64,000 nt of DNA from Burkholderia pyrrocinia (GTDB lineage Bacteria; Pseudomonadota; Gammaproteobacteria; Burkholderiales; Burkholderiaceae), in contig NZ_CP094460.1 of assembly GCF_022809715.1 (NCBI RefSeq), positions 496,001 to 560,000 on the forward strand, read 5' to 3'. The notes under the pieces were generated by a model that saw nothing but the letters and a program-made list of their open reading frames with translations, made no database searches and was not told the DNA's origin. The translations under genes and the position numbers were made by a program. Of the stretch, positions 7,887 through 16,411 are shown piece by piece. Every line of letters starts with the position of its first letter. Position 1 is the stretch's first letter.

Positions 7887-9605
7887 ATGCCCCATGACGT
7901 CAGCCTGATTGCGTTGCTCGCGGCCGGTTTCGGTCTCGCGATGATCTTCGGTTACCTCGCGTCGCTGCTGAAAATGCCGCCGCTCGTCGGCTATCTGCTC
8001 GCCGGGATCGTGATCGGCCCCGGCACGCCCGGTTTCGTCGGCGACCTGTCGCTCGCGCAGCAGCTCGCCGAAGTCGGCGTGATGCTGCTGATGTTCGGCG
8101 TCGGCCTGCATTTCTCGCTCGGCGACCTGCTCGCGGTGCGCAAGATCGCGCTGCCGGGCGCCGTCGTGCAGATTACCGTCGCGACGCTGCTAGGCGGCGG
8201 GCTCGCGCTCACATGGGGCTGGAGCCTCGGTGCGGCGCTCGTGTTCGGGCTTGCACTGTCGGTCGCGAGTACCGTCGTGCTGCTGCGCGCGCTCGAAGGG
8301 CGCGGGCTCGTCGAGACGGTCAACGGGCGCATCGCGGTCGGCTGGCTCGTCGTCGAGGATCTCGTGATGGTGCTGGTGCTCGTGCTGCTGCCGCCCGTCG
8401 CGGGGCTGCTCGGCGGCACGCCGCCCGGCGACGTGCAGGCGGCCGGCGGCAGCGTGTGGGGCACGCTCGGCGTGACGATGCTGAAGGTCGCGGCGTTCAT
8501 CGCGCTGATGCTCGTGGTCGGCAAGCGCGTATTCCCGCGCATTTTGTGGCTCGTCGCGCGCACGGGCTCGCGCGAGCTGTTCACGCTGTGCATGATCGCG
8601 GCCGCGGTCGGCATCGCGTTCGGCGCGGCGAAACTGTTCGACGTGTCGTTCGCGCTCGGCGCGTTCTTCGCCGGGATGATGATGCGCGAGTCGGAATTCA
8701 GCCGTCGCGCGGCCGACGAGACGCTGCCGCTGCGCGACGCGTTCTCGGTGCTGTTCTTCATCTCGGTCGGGATGCTGTTCGACCCGAAGGTGCTGATCGA
8801 GGAGCCGCTGCACGTGATCGAGGTCGCGGCGATCGTGCTGGTCGGCAAGACGCTCGCGGCGGTCGCGCTCGTGATCGCGTTCCGCTATCCGCTGAATACC
8901 GCGCTGACGGTCGGCGCGGGCCTCGCGCAGATCGGCGAATTCTCGTTCATCCTCGCGGGGCTCGGCCGCGCGCTCGGGTTGCTGTCGGCCGAGGGGCAGA
9001 GCCTGATTCTGGCGGTCGCGCTGATCTCGATCGCGATGAACACGCTGCTGTTCGCGATGATCGATCCGGCGCTCGCGTGGATCCGCAAGCATTCGGCGTT
9101 CGCGCGCAAGCTCGAGGCGCGCGACGATCCGCTCGCCGCGTTGCCGATGTCGACGCCGCAGACGCACCTGACCGGGCAGGTCGTGATCGTCGGTTACGGC
9201 AAGGTCGGCACGCGGATCGCGCATGCGCTGGACGAGCGCGGGATCGCGTATGTCGTCGTCGAGCAGAACCGCGAGCTCGTCGAGAAGCTGCGTGCCGACG
9301 GCATCGCGGCCGTGTCCGGCGACGCGATCGAGCCGATCGTGCTCGTGCAGGCGCATATCGCGCGCGCCGGGATGCTGGTCGTCACGCTGCCGGACGTGTT
9401 CGACGTGCGGCAGATCGTCGAGATCTCGCGCACGCTCAACCCGACGCTCGAGGTCGTGCTGTGCACGAACAGCGGCGACGAGGCCGCGCTGCTGTCGAGC
9501 GAGGGCATCGGCACCGTGTTCATGGGCGAGACCGAACTCGCGCGCGGGATGACCGAGCATGTGCTCGGCAGGATGGTGAAGCCGGTAGCGGCGGCGGCGC
9601 ATTGA
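7887..9605 (+). CDS. ybaL: CPA2-family cation:proton antiporter with TrkA-N domain (YbaL/Kef-like)
   Basis: A 572-residue inner-membrane protein. The N-terminal two-thirds is a Na+/H+ exchanger-type bundle of about 12 helices, with family motifs PPLVGYLLAGIVIGP (residues 31-45) and a conserved GEFSF segment. The C-terminal TrkA-N nucleotide-binding domain begins near residue 431 with VIVGYGKVG. This layout is typical of KefB/KefC/YbaL potassium or proton antiporters gated by a ligand. ATG 7887 has GGGAGG four bases upstream; a TTG 12 bases earlier is possible but lies inside the ribosome-binding site. It converges on the transpeptidase gene. Substrate ion and gating ligand are not visible. 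Confidence 0.88.
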   Translation: MPHDVSLIALLAAGFGLAMIFGYLASLLKMPPLVGYLLAGIVIGPGTPGFVGDLSLAQQLAEVGVMLLMFGVGLHFSLGDLLAVRKIALPGAVVQITVATLLGGGLALTWGWSLGAALVFGLALSVASTVVLLRALEGRGLVETVNGRIAVGWLVVEDLVMVLVLVLLPPVAGLLGGTPPGDVQAAGGSVWGTLGVTMLKVAAFIALMLVVGKRVFPRILWLVARTGSRELFTLCMIAAAVGIAFGAAKLFDVSFALGAFFAGMMMRESEFSRRAADETLPLRDAFSVLFFISVGMLFDPKVLIEEPLHVIEVAAIVLVGKTLAAVALVIAFRYPLNTALTVGAGLAQIGEFSFILAGLGRALGLLSAEGQSLILAVALISIAMNTLLFAMIDPALAWIRKHSAFARKLEARDDPLAALPMSTPQTHLTGQVVIVGYGKVGTRIAHALDERGIAYVVVEQNRELVEKLRADGIAAVSGDAIEPIVLVQAHIARAGMLVVTLPDVFDVRQIVEISRTLNPTLEVVLCTNSGDEAALLSSEGIGTVFMGETELARGMTEHVLGRMVKPVAAAAH

Positions 9606-9724
9606 CGGTGCGCGGGCAAGACCGCCCGCAGCGCGAAAGAATTGCAGGAGTGTGCAGCCGGAACGCTTAAGTGATGCGGGGCGCTCCTGGAAAGTGGGAT
9701 GAAAGCGGGGGACGGAGTTGGAGC

Positions 9725-9754
9725 GCGGGCGGTGCGGCATGCCGCATCGCCCGC
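9725..9754. terminator. 15-base-arm inverted repeat at the antiporter/transpeptidase junction
   Basis: Left arm 9725-9739 and right arm 9740-9754 abut with no spacer and pair at 14 of 15 positions; the exception is a G opposite T, which pairs in RNA. It lies between the convergent stops at 9605 and 9764. No U tract follows on either side. A smaller hairpin (arms 9612-9617 and 9624-9629) directly follows the antiporter stop. Confidence 0.5.
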
Positions 9755-9763
9755 CTAGCGGCT

Positions 9764-11659
9764 TCAGCTTGCCGCCGCCTTCGTCGGCACGGTCGTGCCG
9801 GGCTGTGCGGCTGTCTTCAACGGTGCGGCGGCTTTCTGCGCGGCAGCCGTTTTCGGTTGAGCCGCCGCCTTCGGCGCCTCGACCGTCTTCTGCGGTGCAA
9901 CCGCCTTGGCCGGCTGCGGCTTCTCCGGTTCGACCGGCGCATCGGGCGGCACGCCGAGCAGCTGCAGCGAGCCGCTCGTGACCGACGCGAACACCGGGCC
10001 GGCCACCGTGCCGCCGTAGTAGCCCTTGCCGCGCGGCTCGTCGATCATCACCGCGACGATCAGGCGCGGGTTGCTCATCGGCGCCATCCCCGCGAACAGC
10101 GCGCGGTACTTGCCCTTCGCATAGGTCGCGCCGACCTGCTTGCGCGCGGTACCCGTCTTGCCGCCGATCCGGTAGCCGTCGACGCGCGCGCGGCGCCCCG
10201 TGCCGCCTTCGCCGACCGCCATCTCGAGCATCGAGCGGATCGACGCGGCCGTTTGCGGCGACGTCACGCGGTGGCCGCGATGCGCGTCGATCGTCTGCTG
10301 GTCGGTGCCGTTCTTCAGCAGCGACACCGGGTGCAGCGTGCCGTCGCCCGCATAGGCCGTATACGTCTGCGCGATCTGCAGCAGCGACATCGACAGCCCG
10401 TAGCCGTACGCCATCGTCGCCTGCTCGATCGGCCGCCAGCGCTTGTAGCCGCGCAGCCGGCCCGACGCGACGCCCGGGAACGTCAGCTCCGGCGCGCGGC
10501 CGATCCCGTATTCCTGGTACTTGTTCCAGATCGTTTCGGCGGGCAGGTTCAGCGCGAGCTTCGCGAGCGCGACGTTGCTCGACTTCTGCAGCGCCTGCGA
10601 CACCGTCAGCGACCCGTGGTTCGACGTGTCGTGGATCACGGCCGGGCCGATCTTGTAGGTGCCCGGCGACGTGTTGATGATCGTGTTCGGCGTGACCTTG
10701 CGCTCGTCGATCGACAGCGCGACGACGAGCGGCTTGATCGTCGAGCCGGGTTCGAACGTGTCGATCACCGCGCGGTTACGTAACTGCTGGCCCGTGAGGC
10801 GCGCGCGGTCGTTCGGGTCGAAGGTCGGGTAGTTCGCGAGCGCGAGGATCTCGCCGTTCTGCGCATCGAGCACGACGACGCTGCCGGCGATCGCGTTGTT
10901 CTCGATCACTGCCGCCTTGAGCTGGCTGAACGCGAGCTGCTGGATCCGGCGGTCGATCGTCAGCTCGATCGTCGCGCCGTGCTGCGCGGGAACGAGCGGG
11001 CGCGTGTCCGACACGATGCGGCCGAGCCGGTCGCGGATCACCTCGCGCTGCCCGGACGTGCCGGACAGGCGCGCGTTCGCCGCGAGTTCGACGCCTTCCT
11101 GGCCCTTGTCTTCGACGTTCGTGAAGCCGACCACGTGCGCGGCCGATTCGCCTTCCGGGTAGAAGCGCTTCGAATCGGCGATCTGCGTGATGCCGTCGAT
11201 CGCGAGCTTGTCGAGCCGGCCCGCGGTGTCCGCGTCGACCTGCCGCTTGAGCAGCACGAACGTCTTGTCGTTGCCGAGGCGCCGCTTGACCTCGACGAGC
11301 GGCAGGTCGAGCAGCTTCGCGATCTGCGGATAGTCGGTATCGGCGACCTGTTTCGGGTTCGCCCAGATTTCATAGGTCGACAGGCTGACCGCGAGCATCG
11401 CGCCGTTGCGGTCGACGATGCGCCCGCGCATCGCGTCGAGCTCGATCGTGCGCTGGTAGCGCTTCTGGCCCTGGCCGACGTAGAAATCCTGGTTCGCGAC
11501 CTGCACCCAGAAGGCGCGCGCGAGCAGCGCGGCGAACGCGAGGAACACGACGATCACGACCAGCTTCGAGCGCCACATCGGCAGGCGCGACGCGAGCATC
11601 GGATTCTTCGTCGCGGCCGAGTACGGATCGGCGGGGTGGGTCTTCTTTTTCACGCTCAT
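9764..11659 (-). CDS. FtsI/PBP3-like peptidoglycan D,D-transpeptidase
   Basis: A 631-residue class B penicillin-binding protein. One membrane helix lies near residues 33-50, followed by the dimerisation domain (RGRIVDRNG) and the transpeptidase domain with all three active-site motifs: STIK with catalytic Ser306, SSN at 360-362 and KTGT at 501-504. These residues crosslink septal peptidoglycan in FtsI. The gene is not in a division/cell-wall cluster: no mraZ, ftsL or mur gene is near, so it is probably a second FtsI-like copy. The last 50 or so residues are a low-complexity Ala/Lys/Pro tail, unusual for FtsI. Minus-strand TACAAT (11712-11717) upstream may be its -10 box. Confidence 0.9.
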   Translation of the reverse strand: MSVKKKTHPADPYSAATKNPMLASRLPMWRSKLVVIVVFLAFAALLARAFWVQVANQDFYVGQGQKRYQRTIELDAMRGRIVDRNGAMLAVSLSTYEIWANPKQVADTDYPQIAKLLDLPLVEVKRRLGNDKTFVLLKRQVDADTAGRLDKLAIDGITQIADSKRFYPEGESAAHVVGFTNVEDKGQEGVELAANARLSGTSGQREVIRDRLGRIVSDTRPLVPAQHGATIELTIDRRIQQLAFSQLKAAVIENNAIAGSVVVLDAQNGEILALANYPTFDPNDRARLTGQQLRNRAVIDTFEPGSTIKPLVVALSIDERKVTPNTIINTSPGTYKIGPAVIHDTSNHGSLTVSQALQKSSNVALAKLALNLPAETIWNKYQEYGIGRAPELTFPGVASGRLRGYKRWRPIEQATMAYGYGLSMSLLQIAQTYTAYAGDGTLHPVSLLKNGTDQQTIDAHRGHRVTSPQTAASIRSMLEMAVGEGGTGRRARVDGYRIGGKTGTARKQVGATYAKGKYRALFAGMAPMSNPRLIVAVMIDEPRGKGYYGGTVAGPVFASVTSGSLQLLGVPPDAPVEPEKPQPAKAVAPQKTVEAPKAAAQPKTAAAQKAAAPLKTAAQPGTTVPTKAAAS

Positions 11660-11972
11660 GCAATGGCCGGGTCGGGCCGCCGGACGGCGGCTGGTCAGTC
11701 TGAATAATGCGATTGTAATAAATGAGTAAACGCCGTGTGGGGAAAGTATGTTCCGGCCCCGTGAAAAGGCGGCTGCGGCCGACCGGCAAAGCGCTGAAAA
11801 GGGGGCTGGAAAGGAGGGGCGCGAGCGGATTTTTCAGCGCCGCGTCAGACGCTGGGCGACGGGCGATCGGCAGCATATCGATCCGGGCGTGCGGCATCCG
11901 CTACCGGTTGATCGCAGCCGTCGCCCGGATGCGATCAATTGCCCGTCCCTCGGTTATTTTTTTAATGGCGGA
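11660..11972. other. Intergenic region upstream of the transpeptidase gene
   Basis: The part next to the transpeptidase start (11700-11730) is A/T-rich and probably contains its promoter, with TACAAT on the minus strand at 11712-11717. No convincing gene or repeat is seen in the remainder up to the terminator at 11973-12000. Confidence 0.45.
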
Positions 11973-12000
11973 AAATAAAAAGCGCCCCAGAATGAGGCGC
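11973..12000 (-). terminator. Intrinsic terminator of the 12082-12426 gene
   Basis: Read on the minus strand, a 7-base stem (arms at 11994-12000 and 11982-11988, one G-U pair) with a 5-base loop is followed by an almost uninterrupted U run (complement of 11973-11981). This is a classical Rho-independent terminator. Confidence 0.85.
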
Positions 12001-12081
12001 CGTTAATTCTGAATATCGAAATGACTATCTCTGAAACTGGAATAAACCCGAAACCCGTAGACGATATATGTAAAAAATTTT

Positions 12082-12426
12082 CTATCGGTCGACGGAAATG
12101 AATTCCCGGTATTCCGGCTGGGTCGTGCAGCGATCGACGGCCTGCAGCCGCCACGCGCCCGCGTGATTGCCTGCAAGCACGGCGGGGCCCTGTTCGCGCT
12201 GCGTCGCACCGAACGACAGCCCCTTCAACTGGCATACGGCTTTCCCGCCGTCGGCCGCGCAGAGCGCCATTGCGCCCTCGACGTCGCGGACCTTGCCCCA
12301 AGTCGGAAGATCGATGCCCTGATGTGCCTCACGCGACCACAGTCCCTCGTCGGTATCCACCCACAGTACCGCGAAGGATTGCCGGGTTGCCGATTCGCTG
12401 CCATTAATTCGAATGGTGAGGCGCAT
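12082..12426 (-). CDS. Small protein of unknown function
   Basis: A 114-residue soluble protein with no family I recognise. Evidence that it is real: AGGAG seven to eight bases upstream of the ATG, its own strong terminator about 80 bases downstream, and a G/A-balanced amino-acid composition rather than the Arg/Ala-rich look of frame shadows. There is no signal peptide or membrane segment. It has an extended-strand-like pattern with four aromatic WxxD/W positions and three cysteines (two in ALCAADGGKAVCQL). Its surroundings are relatively A/T-rich and it stands alone, so it may have been acquired. Function is unknown. Confidence 0.75.
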   Translation of the reverse strand: MRLTIRINGSESATRQSFAVLWVDTDEGLWSREAHQGIDLPTWGKVRDVEGAMALCAADGGKAVCQLKGLSFGATQREQGPAVLAGNHAGAWRLQAVDRCTTQPEYREFISVDR

Positions 12427-13074
12427 TGGATCGTCTCCTGAAAAAAGGACGAATTTGACCGTTTGGACTTGAATAGTCTAGATAGACTGGTGTGAAACGC
12501 AAGCGATAATCCGCAATAAATCGATACTGAGTCCATTGCGGTTTCAGATGAAACGACGTCTGACGATCCGCGGACATTTCGGCGGCGCGCGCAAACGCAC
12601 GTGGCATCAGCGCTTGCGGTGTCGACGCAAGCATCGGCGACGTTCGAGACATGGGATGACATGGCCGGGGGCGCGTCGATCTGTCGCGCTCGGGCCGCCG
12701 CCGGAACCGGGCCGATCGACGCAATCCGGCACTGCCGGGATGCGGTCCGACCCGATGTTTCAGCGTTTTGACGGCGCGGCCGGAACGACACACTCCGACA
12801 ATCGCGCACAAATCGGCACACTTTCACGAAACTTTCGGGACAGACTTGCACGCGATCGGGCCCCACACTGGGAACTTCCCGATCCTGTGCCGCGGACGCC
12901 CGTCCTCGGCGGCTGCCGCCGCCTCGTGCCAGAGGTGCGATCGACGCGATCGCGGGCCGTATGCCAGATCGGGACTGCCGGGGCGCGCGTCAGCCCCGGC
13001 CCGGCCGGTGAGCCGTGCGCAGCCCGCAACCGCAGGCGCTGCGCCGCCCGGTCGACTCTTCGAAGGAGACTATC
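12427..13074 (+). other. Large intergenic region upstream of the SDR gene
   Basis: About 650 bases separate the small unknown gene from the SDR gene. The first 130 bases are A/T-rich and should hold the promoter of the small gene. The rest is GC-rich with only Arg/Ala-rich, non-family reading frames. I see no RNA gene or strong promoter. Confidence 0.4.
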
Positions 13075-14289
13075 GTGCTGATCTGGAAAACCGCGTTGTC
13101 GCTGAACTGGCGGACGAGCCTCGTGTCGCCGGCCAGCGCACCGGTCGCGGCGGCGAACGTCGGGCGGCTGGTGCTGACCGGCGCGACCGGCTTCATCGGC
13201 AGTACCGTGCTGACGGCGCTCGTCAATGCAGGGCTGCTCGAACGCATCGTGTGCGTCGTGCGCGCGCAGGACCGCGGCCACGCCGTCGCGCGGCTGCGCG
13301 AAGCGGCGCTGCGCGCGGGACTGACGCCGTACTGGGCGTCGCGCCTGACCGACGCGAACGTGATCGTCGGCGCGCTCGGCGACGTATGGCAGGGCGCCGA
13401 CGCGCCGCGCCTCGCCGGCGCGACGCACGTGATCCACTGCGCCGGCCATGCGTCGCCGGCCGACGGCGCGCACCTGCAGGCGGACATCGCCGATTCGGTG
13501 CGCTTCGCCGAACGCTTCGCACGGGCGCCGCGTCTGCAGCGCTTCGTATACGTCGGCACGGCCTATGCGCATGCGGGGCGCGGCGGCATCGTGCACGAAG
13601 AAGTCGCGGCGGACGACGCGGCGAACGATGTCGCGCAACACGGCGAAGGCCTGCCGGGCGCGGTGCTCGCGGCGGACTACCTGCATGCGAAGGCGGAAAC
13701 GGAGCAGCGCCTGCGCGCGCTCGGGCTGCCGCTCGTCGTCGTGCGGCCGTCGCACGTCGTCGGCCACACGGTGCTCGGCACGCGGCCCGCGCCGAATTCG
13801 TTCTGGATGTTCCGGCTTGCGCATGCCGCGCGCCGCTTCACCGCGCGGCCGATGACGCGCATCGACATCGTGTCGGTGGACGACGTGGCGCGCGCGACGA
13901 TGCTGCTGGCCGTCAAGCCGACGCTCGCGCACGATCTCTATCACGTGTCGGCCGGCGACGAGGCGCCGCAGGTCGCGCAGATCGTGCGCGCGATGGACGA
14001 GGCGGCGGGGATGACGGGTGCGCCGCGCTACGCGGCGTGCGCGCCGGCCGAGCTGCCGCTGGTGGTGCGCGACGTGCTCGGGCGGCCCGATCCGGCGCTC
14101 GAGCGTGTGATCGGCCGGGCGCTGCAGCGCTGCGCGGAATTCGCGACGGTCGATCGCGTGTTCGACAACAGCCGCGTGCGCGACGAAATCGATTTCGAGC
14201 CGTTGCCGTTCATCGATTACGTCGAGGAATGCATGCGCACGTCGCGCGGCGTTGCCGTGACCGAGCTGATGCGCGGCGCGATGCACTGA
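13075..14289 (+). CDS. NAD(P)-binding SDR, thioester-reductase-domain-like
   Basis: A 404-residue extended short-chain dehydrogenase of the NAD-binding-4 type (terminal reductase domains of NRPS/carboxylic acid reductases and fatty acyl-CoA reductases). The cofactor motif LTGATGFIGS lies at about residues 33-42, CAGHAS marks strand 4, and the YLHAK motif supplies the catalytic Tyr and Lys. It is a free-standing domain without adenylation or carrier domains. GTG 13075 was chosen for its GAAGGAG six bases upstream; an ATG 60 bases earlier has none. Its substrate is unknown; nothing links it to the adjacent hpa cluster beyond proximity. Confidence 0.72.
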   Translation: MLIWKTALSLNWRTSLVSPASAPVAAANVGRLVLTGATGFIGSTVLTALVNAGLLERIVCVVRAQDRGHAVARLREAALRAGLTPYWASRLTDANVIVGALGDVWQGADAPRLAGATHVIHCAGHASPADGAHLQADIADSVRFAERFARAPRLQRFVYVGTAYAHAGRGGIVHEEVAADDAANDVAQHGEGLPGAVLAADYLHAKAETEQRLRALGLPLVVVRPSHVVGHTVLGTRPAPNSFWMFRLAHAARRFTARPMTRIDIVSVDDVARATMLLAVKPTLAHDLYHVSAGDEAPQVAQIVRAMDEAAGMTGAPRYAACAPAELPLVVRDVLGRPDPALERVIGRALQRCAEFATVDRVFDNSRVRDEIDFEPLPFIDYVEECMRTSRGVAVTELMRGAMH

Positions 14290-14308
14290 CCGCCGGCGCT
14301 GCACCGGC

Positions 14309-14337
14309 GCCCGTTCCCGCGGCTGGCGGGAGCGGGC
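14309..14337. terminator. Hairpin between the SDR gene and hpaR
   Basis: Twelve-base arms (14309-14320 and 14326-14337) with one G-U pair and a 5-base loop, between the convergent stops at 14289 and 14345. There is no U tract; it is a candidate bidirectional 3' stem. Confidence 0.5.
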
Positions 14338-14344
14338 ACCATCA

Positions 14345-14785
14345 TCACGCGTTGCCACCGAGTTCGATGAGCCGGTCGAGCGCGCGGTAGATGTCTTCTA
14401 GGCCGTCCTGGCCGAAGCGCGACTCGAGCTGCCGGTATTGCTCGTCGATGCGCGGACCGATTTCCGTGACGAGTTTCCTGCTTTGCGGCGTCAGGCTGAC
14501 CAGCAGCCGGCGCTGATCCTCCTGCGCGCGCGTGCGCGTGATCAGCCCGTCGCGCTCCATCCGTTCCAGCACGCCCGTGAGGCTCGGGCTCAGGATGCAG
14601 CAGCGCCGCGCGATCTGTCCCGCTTCGAGCGCATGCGCCGGCTCGCCGTCGAGCACGCGGATGATCCGCCATTGCTGTTCGGTCAGCGCGAATTCCTTGA
14701 GAATGGGGCGGAACAGGCCCATCAGCGTTTCGCGGGCCTCGAGCAGCAGCATGGCCAGGTTGCGATGGTCGAGCGTACGGTTCAT
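14345..14785 (-). CDS. hpaR: Homoprotocatechuate operon repressor, MarR family
   Basis: A 146-residue winged-helix regulator. It matches HpaR in the N-terminal FRPILKEFALTEQQWRI and in RRCCILSPSLTGVLERMERDGL, the recognition-helix region, followed by the DQRRLL wing. In E. coli, HpaR represses the hpa meta-cleavage genes and is relieved by 4-hydroxyphenylacetate or homoprotocatechuate. It is transcribed divergently from hpaG1, which is the expected arrangement, and an imperfect palindrome lies between them. The start ATG has only a weak ribosome-binding site. Confidence 0.9.
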   Translation of the reverse strand: MNRTLDHRNLAMLLLEARETLMGLFRPILKEFALTEQQWRIIRVLDGEPAHALEAGQIARRCCILSPSLTGVLERMERDGLITRTRAQEDQRRLLVSLTPQSRKLVTEIGPRIDEQYRQLESRFGQDGLEDIYRALDRLIELGGNA

Positions 14786-14882
14786 CGGGGGTGGACAGTG
14801 GACGGGGACGCATCAATCTTAACAGCCGAAGGTGCTGAATTTCGCGTATCAGGGTAATCGAGGTTGCCAGCACCCGATTGTT

Positions 14883-14900
14883 TACTTAAGATATTAACTA
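14883..14900. promoter_or_regulatory. Candidate HpaR operator between hpaR and hpaG1
   Basis: TACTTAA (14883-14889) and TTAACTA (14894-14900) form an inverted repeat with six of seven positions matching and a 4-base spacer. The A/T-rich stretch stands out from its GC-rich surroundings and lies 39 bases upstream of the hpaG1 start, where a MarR-family dimer would block transcription. Confidence 0.55.
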
Positions 14901-14938
14901 TTGACGATGCGCCGCGACGCGCGGCAGGGGAATGACGC

Positions 14939-15628
14939 ATGGAGCTGTCTTGCACGACCGCCGCGGCGCCGCCGTTGCCGGTTGCCATCGGTACCGTCTA
15001 CGGTGCGCTGCTGAATGAGCGCGCAGCGCTCGACGCGCTCGGCGATGCGGTGAACGCACCGCCTTACGGCCGCCCGCCGCAGGCACCGATCCTTTACATC
15101 AAGCCGGCCAACACGCATGCGGCCGACGGCGCGGCCGTCGTCGTGCCGGCCGGCGTCGACGCGCTGGAGATCGGTGCGTCGGTGGCCGTCGTGTTCGCCC
15201 GGCGTGCCACGCACGTGCCGGCCGCGCAGGCGCTCGACTGCGTGCACGGTTTCACGCTCGCGAGCGACGTGTCGGTGCCGCATCCCGATTACTACCGTCC
15301 GGCCGTGCGCTTCAAGTGTCGCGACGGTTTCTGCCCGCTGGGCCCGGCGATCGTGCCGGCTGCGGCACTGGCCGATGTCGACGCGCTCGCACTGACCGTG
15401 CGGATCGACGGCGCGGTGGCCGCATCGGCGTCGACTTCGACGCTGATTCGCCCGGTGCGCGAACTGATCGCCGACGTGACGGCGTTCATGTCGTTCGACG
15501 CGGGCGATGTGTTGCTGCTCGGCGTCGCCGGCGGCGCACCGCGCGCCCGCGCGGGCAGCACGATCGAGATCGCCGCGGCCGGCATCGGCACGCTGCGGCA
15601 TACGCTGATTGCTGAGGAGACACGATGA
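14939..15628 (+). CDS. hpaG1: 4-hydroxyphenylacetate degradation isomerase/decarboxylase, first subunit
   Basis: A 229-residue fumarylacetoacetate-hydrolase-family protein matching the N-terminal half of E. coli HpaG. With HpaG2 it decarboxylates 5-oxo-pent-3-ene-1,2,5-tricarboxylate and isomerises the product to 2-oxohept-3-ene-1,7-dioate. Visible landmarks are ILYIKPANTH (residues 49-58) and HGFTLASDVSVP. The FAH-family acidic ligand pattern is weaker here than in HpaG2, as expected if metal binding and catalysis are shared. It is first of seven hpa genes. It overlaps hpaG2 by four bases (ATGA), consistent with stoichiometric coupled synthesis. Confidence 0.88.
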   Translation: MELSCTTAAAPPLPVAIGTVYGALLNERAALDALGDAVNAPPYGRPPQAPILYIKPANTHAADGAAVVVPAGVDALEIGASVAVVFARRATHVPAAQALDCVHGFTLASDVSVPHPDYYRPAVRFKCRDGFCPLGPAIVPAAALADVDALALTVRIDGAVAASASTSTLIRPVRELIADVTAFMSFDAGDVLLLGVAGGAPRARAGSTIEIAAAGIGTLRHTLIAEETR

Positions 15629-16389
15629 AGACGGCGCGCGTGATCTACAACGGCGCACTGCATGCGGCCGAGCCGGCCGGCGACGGCGCGATCCGCCTCG
15701 ATACCGGGCGCGTGGTTGCCGAGGAGACGGTCGCATGGTTGCCGTCCGTCGCGCCGCGCACGACGTTCGCGCTCGGCCTCAACTACGCCGACCACGCGAA
15801 GGAACTCGCGTTCAACGCGCCGAGCGAGCCGCTGATCTTCCTGAAGGGGCCGAACACGTTCATCGGCCACCGGTCGCTCACGGTGCGTCCGGCGGATGCC
15901 ACCCACATGCACTACGAGTGCGAGCTGGCCGTCGTGATCGGCCGGCCCGCGCGCAACGTGAGCCGCGCGCAGGCGATCGACTATGTGGCCGGCTATACGG
16001 TCGCGAACGACTACGCGATCCGCGACTATCTCGAGAACTACTACCGCCCGAACCTGCGCGTGAAGAACCGCGACACCTGCACGCCGCTCGGGCCGTGGTT
16101 CGTCAGCCGCGACGAGATCGGCGACGCGGGCGGCCTCATGCTGCGCACGACCGTGAACGGCCGGGAGACGCAGCGCGGCAGCACGCGCGACATGATCTTC
16201 GACGTGCCGGCGCTGATCGAGCACATCAGCAGCTTCATGACGCTCTCACCGGGCGACCTGATCCTGACCGGCACGCCCGAGGGGCTGGCGGACACGCAGC
16301 CGGGCGACGAGGTCGTGACAGAAATCGAAGGGATCGGCCGGCTCGTGAACACGATCGTCGCCGAAGCGGACTACTATCGCGCCGGCTGA
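15625..16389 (+). CDS. hpaG2: 4-hydroxyphenylacetate degradation isomerase/decarboxylase, second subunit
   Basis: A 254-residue FAH-family protein matching the C-terminal half of E. coli HpaG. The metal-binding segment HMHYECELAVVIG (Glu-x-Glu pattern) and GYTVANDYAIRDY are intact, followed by the LTGTPEG motif. In E. coli hpaG is one fused gene; here and in other beta-proteobacteria the halves are separate and overlap. The 22-base gap to hpaE carries AAGGAG. Confidence 0.9.
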   Translation: MKTARVIYNGALHAAEPAGDGAIRLDTGRVVAEETVAWLPSVAPRTTFALGLNYADHAKELAFNAPSEPLIFLKGPNTFIGHRSLTVRPADATHMHYECELAVVIGRPARNVSRAQAIDYVAGYTVANDYAIRDYLENYYRPNLRVKNRDTCTPLGPWFVSRDEIGDAGGLMLRTTVNGRETQRGSTRDMIFDVPALIEHISSFMTLSPGDLILTGTPEGLADTQPGDEVVTEIEGIGRLVNTIVAEADYYRAG

Positions 16390-16411
16390 GCCCGTCGCCC
16401 AAGGAGAACCC

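Noticed and set aside
12225..12866. 213-codon minus-strand frame in the gap upstream of the SDR gene
   Set aside because: It overlaps the better supported small gene in another frame, has no ribosome-binding site, and its product is Arg/Ser-rich without domain features.
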